This document shows positions 1 to 5,681 of a DNA stretch of 6,229 nucleotides, in pieces (position 1 is the stretch's first letter; every line of letters starts with the position of its first letter). Below the pieces are notes generated by a model, which made no database searches, was not told the origin of the DNA, and saw only the letters and a program-made list of their open reading frames with translations. The DNA lies in NCBI GenBank assembly GCA_902783735.1, contig CACZSE010000059.1, positions 1 to 6,229 on the forward strand, read 5' to 3'. The position numbers were made by a program, and so were the translations under genes. This DNA is from an uncultured Lachnospiraceae bacterium. GTDB lineage: Bacteria > Bacillota > Clostridia > Lachnospirales > Lachnospiraceae.

Positions 1-152
1 CCCAGTTTTATGCGTACCAAAAGAGCCACAATAATGTATAACCAGAAAAAGAGCAGTAAAATGACAACACTGATAAGTATATCCAATAAACGTTTTATGA
101 CTGTTTTATATATGATATGTCTTTTAATGCTGTCAGATCTCTTTTCGTCCAT
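1..152 (-). CDS. Undecaprenyl-phosphate sugar phosphotransferase (initiating phosphoglycosyl transferase), N-terminal fragment
   Basis: The ATG at 152-150 opens a frame of 50 codons that runs off the left edge, so only the N-terminus is visible. It reads a short polar, basic leader (MDEKRSDSIKRHIIYK), then KRLLDILISVV, a long hydrophobic helix (about residues 23-44), and RIKLG at the edge. The K-R-x-x-D-I pattern, one re-entrant or membrane helix, and then a short charged segment ending in G match the start of the PglC/WcaJ-type bacterial sugar transferase family. Those enzymes move a sugar-1-phosphate from a UDP-sugar to undecaprenyl phosphate on the inner face of the membrane. The catalytic Asp-Glu pair lies outside the window. 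The gene starts 16 nt after the dehydratase stop, with GGGATGG at 157-163 as a likely ribosome binding site. An upstream ATG at 160-158 is in another frame and stops after 21 codons, so it is not the start. The pairing with a PglF-like gene supports the call. Family assignment is fairly secure; the sugar is unknown. Confidence 0.85.
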   Translation of the reverse strand, partial: MDEKRSDSIKRHIIYKTVIKRLLDILISVVILLLFFWLYIIVALLVRIKL

Positions 153-168
153 AAGTCCATCCCGTGGT

Positions 169-2037
169 CTACTGTTCACCTTTTTTATATACATATGTCG
201 GAACGATATCATGTATCATTTCTCTTATGTCAGAGCATTCATTTTTAGATTCTTCTTTAAGCGCCTTTAACTGGGCATAGAACTTCATCTCGTCGATCTC
301 AATAGGTTTACCGATATGTATGAGTTTATTATCGGTATCCTGCAATCCTTCTTCGTCCATGAGAAGCTCTTCATAAAGTTTTTCTCCCGGTCTCAATCCG
401 GTAAACTCTATCTCGATATCCTCTCCCACCTTATATCCAGAAAGCCTGATAAGATTTTTTGCCAGGTCGAGTATTCTCACAGGCTCACCCATATCAAGTA
501 CAAATATCTCACCGCCATGAGCGTATACACCTGCCTGAAGTACCAGCGATACTGCTTCGGGAATGGTCATAAAATACCTTATGATATCCGGGTGTGTTAC
601 GGTTACGGGGCCACCGGCCGCTATCTGTTTTTTAAACAAAGGAATAACAGAACCGTTGCTGCCCAATACATTTCCGAATCTTACGGCAACAAACTCGGTA
701 TCATAGTGCTTATCAAAGCTTTGTATGATCATCTCGCAGATACGCTTGCTCGCTCCCATGATATTAGTAGGATTTACAGCCTTATCGGTGCTGATCATAA
801 CGAACTTCTTAACACCATAGGTTGCCGCAGCCATGGCGGTTTTCCATGTTCCAAAAACATTATTCTTGATCGCTTCGTTAGGGCTTATCTCCATAAGCGG
901 AACATGCTTATGAGCCGCAGCATGATATACGATATCCGGCCTGTACTCTTTAAATATCGAGTTCATTCGGTTTGTATTTCTGACCGAAGCTATGAGCACA
1001 AGAAGATCCAGCTCGGGATATTTATATAAGAGCTCCTGTTGTATCTCATAGGCACTGTTTTCATAAATGTCAACGATAATGAGTTTCCCCGGATTGTGAC
1101 CGGCGATCTGTCTGCATAACTCACTGCCTATAGAGCCGCCCCCGCCGGTTACAAGAACAGTCTTACCTGTGATATATCCCATAATGGCATCCAGATCCAC
1201 GGCAACCGGTTCTCTTCCGAGCAGGTCTTCTACTTCAACATCTCTCAGTTTGCTGACGCTGACTTCACCGTTTACAAGCTGATATATGCCGGGAAGAACC
1301 CTTAACTTACATTCCGTGTCCTTACAGATGTCAAGCAATTCCTTAATGGTCGTTCTGCTTGCACTTGGTATGGCAATGAATATCTCATCGATCGAATGCG
1401 AATCCACGCATTCCTTTATCTTTTCTCTTCCGCCTTCAACCTTTATCCCCTGGATATAACTGCCCCATTTGCTCTTATCATCATCTATAAGACAGACAAC
1501 GTGCATGGTAGAGAAGTTGCTGGTCTTGATCTCTTTGATAATGGAATTTCCGGCATCTCCGGCTCCAACGATCATGACTCTTGTAGCATTGTCCTTATTC
1601 ATGTATTTATGCTTCTGATTTCTCAGGAATCTGTAGGAAAATCTGCTTGCAAATACAAGTGCGATCAGAGTGAAAGCATACATAAAATAATAGCTTTTCG
1701 GTACACCCTGAACTCCCTCACGACAGATGTGCAACCCTATACCGTCAACTCCCGCCGAAACTATGCAGGCAAATACCAGATTCTGCAACTCTGTCTCACC
1801 CGCAAATGCCCACAGACTGCTGTAAAGCTTGAATAAGAAAAATATACCTATGGTCAGTAATATGTTTATAGGTAGATACTTTGTTATGGTATTCATGAAA
1901 TGTTCCGGAATTGAGGACCATTCGAATTCATAACGCATAAGTATACCTATATAGCTCGCTGCCACTATACTTATAATGTCATATATGATCAAAAAAGTTC
2001 TTCTGTACAGAAGTTTAGCGTTAATTACTCTTTTCAT
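169..2037 (-). CDS. Membrane-bound UDP-sugar 4,6-dehydratase, PglF/WbpM/CapD type (polysaccharide biosynthesis protein)
   Basis: This 622-residue protein has the full layout and usual length (about 600-650) of the membrane-anchored dehydratases. Hydrophobic helices lie at about residues 14-34, 52-72, 85-102 and 115-131. A first Rossmann-like CoA_binding_3 region follows, with VMIVGAGDAGNS at 154-165. A C-terminal extended SDR domain has the NAD(P)-binding motif VTGGGGSIGSE at 296-306, HAAAHKHVP at 372-380, STDKAVNPTNIMGASK at 416-431, and TGLRPGEKLYEELL at 546-559. In the last catalytic stretch the usual YxxxK tyrosine is Met427 with Lys431 kept, a known hallmark of this family and not a defect. 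Family members act on UDP-GlcNAc, giving the 4-keto-6-deoxy precursor of sugars such as bacillosamine, QuiNAc or FucNAc; the product here is not resolved because no aminotransferase or other later enzyme is in view. The start overlaps the ligase-like gene by 17 nt, with AAGGG at 2046-2050, 8 nt upstream. The stop is TAG. Confidence 0.95.
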   Translation of the reverse strand: MKRVINAKLLYRRTFLIIYDIISIVAASYIGILMRYEFEWSSIPEHFMNTITKYLPINILLTIGIFFLFKLYSSLWAFAGETELQNLVFACIVSAGVDGIGLHICREGVQGVPKSYYFMYAFTLIALVFASRFSYRFLRNQKHKYMNKDNATRVMIVGAGDAGNSIIKEIKTSNFSTMHVVCLIDDDKSKWGSYIQGIKVEGGREKIKECVDSHSIDEIFIAIPSASRTTIKELLDICKDTECKLRVLPGIYQLVNGEVSVSKLRDVEVEDLLGREPVAVDLDAIMGYITGKTVLVTGGGGSIGSELCRQIAGHNPGKLIIVDIYENSAYEIQQELLYKYPELDLLVLIASVRNTNRMNSIFKEYRPDIVYHAAAHKHVPLMEISPNEAIKNNVFGTWKTAMAAATYGVKKFVMISTDKAVNPTNIMGASKRICEMIIQSFDKHYDTEFVAVRFGNVLGSNGSVIPLFKKQIAAGGPVTVTHPDIIRYFMTIPEAVSLVLQAGVYAHGGEIFVLDMGEPVRILDLAKNLIRLSGYKVGEDIEIEFTGLRPGEKLYEELLMDEEGLQDTDNKLIHIGKPIEIDEMKFYAQLKALKEESKNECSDIREMIHDIVPTYVYKKGEQ

Positions 2038-4471
2038 TGTCTAAACCCTTATAAAACAATGGCATCATTGCCATAAATATCGTCAATCCGAAAGGATTGC
2101 ACGGATGCATGAGCCACTCAACCAGGCTTGCCATAACAAAGCATACCAGTATGATAGGACAAAAAAGCGCATATATATCTTCTTTTGCCCTCAATGCCCT
2201 GATCATAGACAATAATATCACATATGCTATGAACAATACAAAATAAACACCGAATATGATGCCGTGATCATGAGCAACCTGCAAAAAGGAATTGTGTGCA
2301 TGCACCGCTATCTCACCGTTTGGAAGCTCGGTTCCCATCTCTTCATGTCCCCACAGGTTCCATACAGATATATAGCTTTTAAAGATATCGAATCGACCGT
2401 TGGACATGTCCGTAACATCTTCATCAACATCTTCATCCGACGTGTATTCTTCAGTCTCTTCGTCGGCTTCCTGAGCGTAGGCTCTTATTGCAAAGGGATC
2501 GCGTAAAATTATCCCCGCGCTCTCTTCTTTTTCTTTCAAACCGAAGACCTTTTTTCCGAATTCAGACACAAACTGCTCGATCGTCATATAATTTGCGTCC
2601 GCATAGGGCATACCCTTCTTAAAGGTAAAATCCCTCACCTCATACTCGAAGACAACCGGATCGTTTGAGATCCTGGGCACAACATCCGTAAGGAAAAAGG
2701 TTACCGGAAACATATATATGACCGCAACCATCATCATGACCGCATATTTTAATACTCTGCGTGATGAGTCTTTTTTCTCTGATATAATGACCATGACCAA
2801 CGCAAAGACAAACATTGCCCCCACTGAAAGAAATCCCGTTCTTGACATGGTAAATATCAGGTATGTCACCGACATACCGAAGGTAAACAGTTTTGCCAGA
2901 TTATCCCTGATAAGAGGCGATCTTCTCATACCTTCGTAGAGTCTCATCCACGAAGCGCAGACGATCATTGCCAGATAATATGCCGTAACCGTAACGGTAT
3001 GATATCCCATATTGTATCTGTAATACTGATAAAAATAATATGGTCTGTGCCTTAAAGAAAAATATACCATCATATAAAAATTCAGTATTATTCCGGCGCA
3101 CAGTTCAGAAGTAAATCTTTCTCTGTCCTGCATAAAAGCCAGTCTGTGAATCAAAAGAAGACACAGAACGACCAGCAGATATACCCAGTACCTTCCGTTT
3201 GCAAGTATGCATATACCTGTTGCAAATACCGTAAACGGAATGGCGAAAGCCTTTCTTATCCTGGGAAGTACGACTTCTTTTCTTATGACTCTGATGAGAG
3301 AATATATAAGATTAATGATCACGAAGCCGCCGACAGCAATGACAATGCCGTTTAACCTGTATAGTTCACCCTGTTCCTCAACTCCCTTCTGAGGCAGATA
3401 ATACAGATATCCCAATATGGGACCCGCTATCAGCCATACGGCATTTACAATATTCAAAAGTTCCTTCTTTTCAAAAGTAGATATCAGCAAAAAGGCGAAT
3501 GCGATAACCAGCTTACTTATGCTGTAATAATGATATATATCGTAAAGGCCGTTCATGTATTCATAGCAATACCAAAGGACTGTTGCCATAGATATAATGC
3601 GAATACAGTGAAGGATCTTATTTACCGAAAAGACAGGTTTTAAATCCTTTGAAAGATCGAACCTTGCAAACGTAACCGCAAAAAAGACGATAAATAAAAG
3701 CATAAATACGCCCAGTGTTAAGAAAGCATTGTTCTTTGTATCCGGTCCGAATATTCTCTTAAACATGATCAGATACAAAGACAAAACAGCGATCACAGCC
3801 AATAACGGATAGACCGGATACTTAAGAAGCTTTCTGAATACTATGCGATCGTCCTTACATAATCTCGCCGCTGCATAAATGACAATGGCGCATATACCGG
3901 TCAATGCCGCAAGAGTAAGTATTATCTGCCATATCACAAAAGGCTTTGCATAATTATATCTTACTATAAGGTCGTACTCTGGTACCTCTGCGCCTCCGTA
4001 AGCCATAAAATAATTGACAGGTGAAGTAGTGGTATTTCTGTCCTCATATGCGCAGTAGAGATCACATGTAAGTCCTTCGACAATAAAGGAATATTCTTTT
4101 CCTTCCTCCATGTCAAATCTTACCGGGATGTTGACAAAGTCCGGTGCAACAAATTCTTCGGGAATGCTTAAAAATCTTTCAAACACCTGCTCATGATTCT
4201 CATCATACATTCTGAATGTCATGACCTGACCGGCCATATCGTTGCACACCAAAAGATCGACGCTCTTTAGATTTCCGCCGATTCCTTCAAACATCTGAGC
4301 CATGTTATACTCTACACTGATGGGATCCGATTCCCTCGCCATTATCTCATCGGATTTTGCCGTATATCCAAAGCGGATCATTTTTAAAGGCCACACCAGT
4401 AACATAACAAGCACTGCAATGCTCACAGTCATGTATGCTATTGCTTTTTTCTTTAAGATCATTCGGTCCAT
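2021..4471 (-). CDS. O-antigen ligase/polymerase-like (Wzy/WaaL superfamily) membrane protein with N-terminal extracytoplasmic domain
   Basis: This 816-residue polytopic protein has one helix at about 11-30, a soluble segment at about 31-175, and then roughly a dozen or more helices between 176 and 595. A large extracytoplasmic loop follows (about 596-735), then three C-terminal helices (about 736-757, 766-787, 790-808). Ligase/polymerase family signs are SRTGFL at 543-548 at the edge of a helix, NGRFDIFKSYISVW at 691-704 in the big loop, and HAHNSFLQVAHDHG at 724-737. The last resembles the His-Asn-x-x-Leu-Gln...Gly segment that closes the catalytic loop in this superfamily. Such proteins act on lipid-linked glycans at the outer face, either polymerising repeats or moving the chain to an acceptor; which one applies cannot be told here. 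It is much longer than the usual 400-500 residues because of the N-terminal domain and an acidic stretch at 669-687. The ATG at 4471 is preceded by GGAG at 4483-4486, spaced 11 nt. The 3' end overlaps the dehydratase gene, suggesting translational coupling. Confidence 0.85.
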   Translation of the reverse strand: MDRMILKKKAIAYMTVSIAVLVMLLVWPLKMIRFGYTAKSDEIMARESDPISVEYNMAQMFEGIGGNLKSVDLLVCNDMAGQVMTFRMYDENHEQVFERFLSIPEEFVAPDFVNIPVRFDMEEGKEYSFIVEGLTCDLYCAYEDRNTTTSPVNYFMAYGGAEVPEYDLIVRYNYAKPFVIWQIILTLAALTGICAIVIYAAARLCKDDRIVFRKLLKYPVYPLLAVIAVLSLYLIMFKRIFGPDTKNNAFLTLGVFMLLFIVFFAVTFARFDLSKDLKPVFSVNKILHCIRIISMATVLWYCYEYMNGLYDIYHYYSISKLVIAFAFLLISTFEKKELLNIVNAVWLIAGPILGYLYYLPQKGVEEQGELYRLNGIVIAVGGFVIINLIYSLIRVIRKEVVLPRIRKAFAIPFTVFATGICILANGRYWVYLLVVLCLLLIHRLAFMQDRERFTSELCAGIILNFYMMVYFSLRHRPYYFYQYYRYNMGYHTVTVTAYYLAMIVCASWMRLYEGMRRSPLIRDNLAKLFTFGMSVTYLIFTMSRTGFLSVGAMFVFALVMVIISEKKDSSRRVLKYAVMMMVAVIYMFPVTFFLTDVVPRISNDPVVFEYEVRDFTFKKGMPYADANYMTIEQFVSEFGKKVFGLKEKEESAGIILRDPFAIRAYAQEADEETEEYTSDEDVDEDVTDMSNGRFDIFKSYISVWNLWGHEEMGTELPNGEIAVHAHNSFLQVAHDHGIIFGVYFVLFIAYVILLSMIRALRAKEDIYALFCPIILVCFVMASLVEWLMHPCNPFGLTIFMAMMPLFYKGLDNEKSN

Positions 4472-4522
4472 GTCTGTTTATACTCCGGAGTCCCCGTTCA
4501 TTTTTATCTTAATACGCACATC

Positions 4523-4559
4523 GAGCCAAGCTTTTGGGCTTGGCTCATATGATCATATG
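4523..4559 (-). promoter_or_regulatory. Palindrome plus 9-bp hairpin after the YIDPS gene; possible weak terminator, attenuator or processing site
   Basis: The 92-nt gap 4472-4563 holds two adjoining structures. Just after the stop of the small gene comes the perfect 14-bp palindrome CATATGATCATATG (4546-4559). It shares one base with a perfect 9-bp stem, GAGCCAAGC/GCTTGGCTC (arms 4538-4546 and 4523-4531), with a 6-nt loop. The second stem is GC-rich enough to fold firmly in RNA. The sequence after it on the minus strand (GATGTGCGTATTAAG) lacks a run of T, so Rho-independent termination would be inefficient at best. It may lower read-through or protect the upstream mRNA end. The remainder of the gap holds only the ligase-like gene's ribosome binding site. 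Confidence 0.5.
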
Positions 4560-4563
4560 CTCT

Positions 4564-4824
4564 TTACTCTTTGCCTGCTTCGTCATCCTCAAAATGGATC
4601 TCTTTTTTCTCTTCAGCCGATCTGCCCTTTTTGAAAAATGCTACTATCTTATGTCTGAAAACCGTAAGCATTGCTCCCAAAGCGATAATGACAGCTCCCA
4701 CAGCCTGTATGACATATGTTGTAGCCGAGGGATCTATATATGCCTGTGAATAGAACGACATCATCACAAACATCGCGCTGAAAAAATACATAAACTTACC
4801 CAGTTTTAACATTGTTCTTTTCAT
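4564..4824 (-). CDS. Small YIDPS-motif membrane protein, function unknown
   Basis: This is an 86-residue protein of unknown function. The N-terminus is signal-like: basic residues (MKRTMLKLGK), a hydrophobic core at about 11-24, and SQA at 26-28, which fits a signal peptidase I site. Cleavage there would leave a mature protein beginning YIDPSATTYVIQ (29-40). A second hydrophobic helix spans about 37-56. It is followed by a basic stretch (FRHKIVAFFKKGR) and a strongly acidic tail (EEKKEIHFEDDEAGKE), so the tail should face the cytoplasm. From memory, small proteins with a Y-I-D-P motif followed by a helix occur in Clostridia near glycan genes, but I know of no assigned role. The start is well supported: AAAGGAG lies 6 nt upstream, the best ribosome binding site in the window. 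The gene sits alone between two structured gaps, just before the ligase-like gene, so an accessory role in chain transfer or assembly is a reasonable guess only. Confidence 0.85.
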   Translation of the reverse strand: MKRTMLKLGKFMYFFSAMFVMMSFYSQAYIDPSATTYVIQAVGAVIIALGAMLTVFRHKIVAFFKKGRSAEEKKEIHFEDDEAGKE

Positions 4825-4830
4825 AATAAA

Positions 4831-4837
4831 CTCCTTT
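4831..4837 (-). promoter_or_regulatory. Strong ribosome binding site of the YIDPS protein gene
   Basis: On the minus strand this reads AAAGGAG, 6 nt before the ATG at 4824-4822. It is the closest match to the Shine-Dalgarno consensus in the window and fixes the start of the small gene at its first Met, not at Met5. The much weaker sites of the neighbouring genes suggest that this small protein may be made at a higher rate. Confidence 0.8.
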
Positions 4838-4847
4838 AACTATCAAC

Positions 4848-4885
4848 CACACAAAATCATCTTGTATTCTACCACATTTTGTGTG
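4848..4885 (-). repeat. 10-bp perfect inverted repeat with 18-nt spacer in the isomerase/YIDPS gap
   Basis: The arms CACACAAAAT (4848-4857) and ATTTTGTGTG (4876-4885) are perfect reverse complements separated by 18 nt. The right arm abuts the isomerase-like stop codon. In the transcript this could form a stem-loop, but no U-tract follows it, so it is not a canonical intrinsic terminator. As DNA it could be a two-half-site operator. The arms are AT-rich, so the RNA stem would be of modest stability. Confidence 0.55.
4866..4874 (-). promoter_or_regulatory. Candidate extended -10 promoter element inside the inverted repeat
   Basis: The minus strand reads TGGTAGAAT, which matches the extended -10 form TGnTATAAT with one mismatch. 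No good -35 hexamer was found at 16-18 nt upstream, which is tolerable for extended -10 promoters. Transcription would start near 4859, giving a leader of about 35 nt to the YIDPS gene that includes its strong ribosome binding site. Such matches arise by chance, so this is a weak call. Confidence 0.3.
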
Positions 4886-4886
4886 T

Positions 4887-5681
4887 TTATGCCATCTTAA
4901 GTATATATTCGAGCATATCTTGAGCGCTTTTGGGGCTATCCTGCGTTTTAACCTCCAGCGAAATATATCTTTGATATGCCATATCTTTCAAAAATCCCAT
5001 AAGATCTTCGTGAAGCTGCCTTCTTTGTATCTTTTCCAGGCCGGGCTCACTGATATGTACATGATTTATCATTTTCGCGATATCCTGCGTATTTTTCAGT
5101 ATATCTGTCTTCTCAGCGTTTGCGATCATGGTGCCAACATCCAAATTCAGCAAGAATCCCTTACTTCCCACTCTTTTTATAAAATTAATAGCATCGGATG
5201 TGGTATTACAAAAATTGGTGTTGTAAATGGGAGGATTTGCCTCCATTGCAAGCACCGTATCATTTTGATATGCATACTCTCCCAGTGTTATAAAGAAATC
5301 CACAGCAGTCTCTTCATTAGCACCGTCCGGCATGTTTCTGTTTCTCGGGCATCCGAAAACAAGGTTTTTGCACCTTATGGCATGTGCAAAATCTATAGCC
5401 TTTTTTGTATATTCCAAAAGTATATTTCGTTCTTCTTCAGTACCGAATATACTTTCCTTACGTCCGTACCAGATGGACTGCATGGAACTGATCTTTAGCC
5501 CATATTCATTGTATAACGAAAGTGCCCAGTCTGCTGCCTCTTTAACATGATCGTACGGAACATCGGCAAAGATCCGTGTTGGTGCGATCTCAAGTCCGTC
5601 GATACCATGTTCATTCATCCATTTATACATCTGAGGATCGTATTCTTTTTTCCATCCGATATTCGATGCGGATATCTTCAT
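4887..5681 (-). CDS. Xylose-isomerase-like TIM-barrel protein (sugar phosphate isomerase/epimerase family)
   Basis: This 264-residue soluble protein has no signal peptide or membrane segment, and its length is normal for a single AP-endonuclease-2/xylose-isomerase-like TIM barrel. Strand-end residues typical of the family's divalent metal and substrate site appear in order: LEIAPTRIF at 30-38 (Glu31), SSMQSIWYG at 65-73 (Gln68), LVFGCPRNR at 107-115, AMEANP at 145-150 (Glu147), LLNLDVGT at 177-184 (Asp181), NHVHISEP at 206-213 (His207/His209), and SLEVK at 241-245 (Glu243). The E-D-H-E set is the expected metal-ligand pattern, so the protein looks catalytically intact. The family isomerises or epimerises sugars or related polyols; the substrate cannot be read from the sequence. 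Its ATG overlaps the glycosyltransferase stop as ATGA, which implies coupled translation and a linked role in making or changing a sugar for the glycan. It could instead be a lyase or hydrolase of the same fold. The fold call is strong and the exact activity open. Confidence 0.88.
   Translation of the reverse strand: MKISASNIGWKKEYDPQMYKWMNEHGIDGLEIAPTRIFADVPYDHVKEAADWALSLYNEYGLKISSMQSIWYGRKESIFGTEEERNILLEYTKKAIDFAHAIRCKNLVFGCPRNRNMPDGANEETAVDFFITLGEYAYQNDTVLAMEANPPIYNTNFCNTTSDAINFIKRVGSKGFLLNLDVGTMIANAEKTDILKNTQDIAKMINHVHISEPGLEKIQRRQLHEDLMGFLKDMAYQRYISLEVKTQDSPKSAQDMLEYILKMA

Noticed and set aside
10..270. An 86-codon open frame on the plus strand at the left edge
   Set aside because: It is antisense to the sugar transferase start and the dehydratase 3' end, both supported by family motifs, and its own hydrophobic runs mirror those of the opposite strand.
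745..792. Loss of the catalytic Tyr in the dehydratase YxxxK motif as a sign of inactivation
   Set aside because: Met at this position with the Lys kept is the normal state of the membrane-bound PglF/WbpM group.
316..1029. A 237-codon open frame on the plus strand
   Set aside because: It lies wholly antisense to the dehydratase SDR domain, whose motifs are all intact, and its translation is rich in Cys, Tyr, His and Arg without any family pattern. It is a shadow frame.
2901..3101. A 66-codon minus-strand frame
   Set aside because: It overlaps the membrane bundle of the ligase-like gene in another frame, with no ribosome binding site or family signal.
4523..4546. Intrinsic terminator call for the 9-bp hairpin
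   Set aside because: Neither strand has a T-tract after the stem, so it is kept only as a possible regulatory hairpin.
4881..5498. A 205-codon open frame on the plus strand
   Set aside because: It is antisense to the well-supported TIM-barrel gene, and its product shows no recognisable domain.
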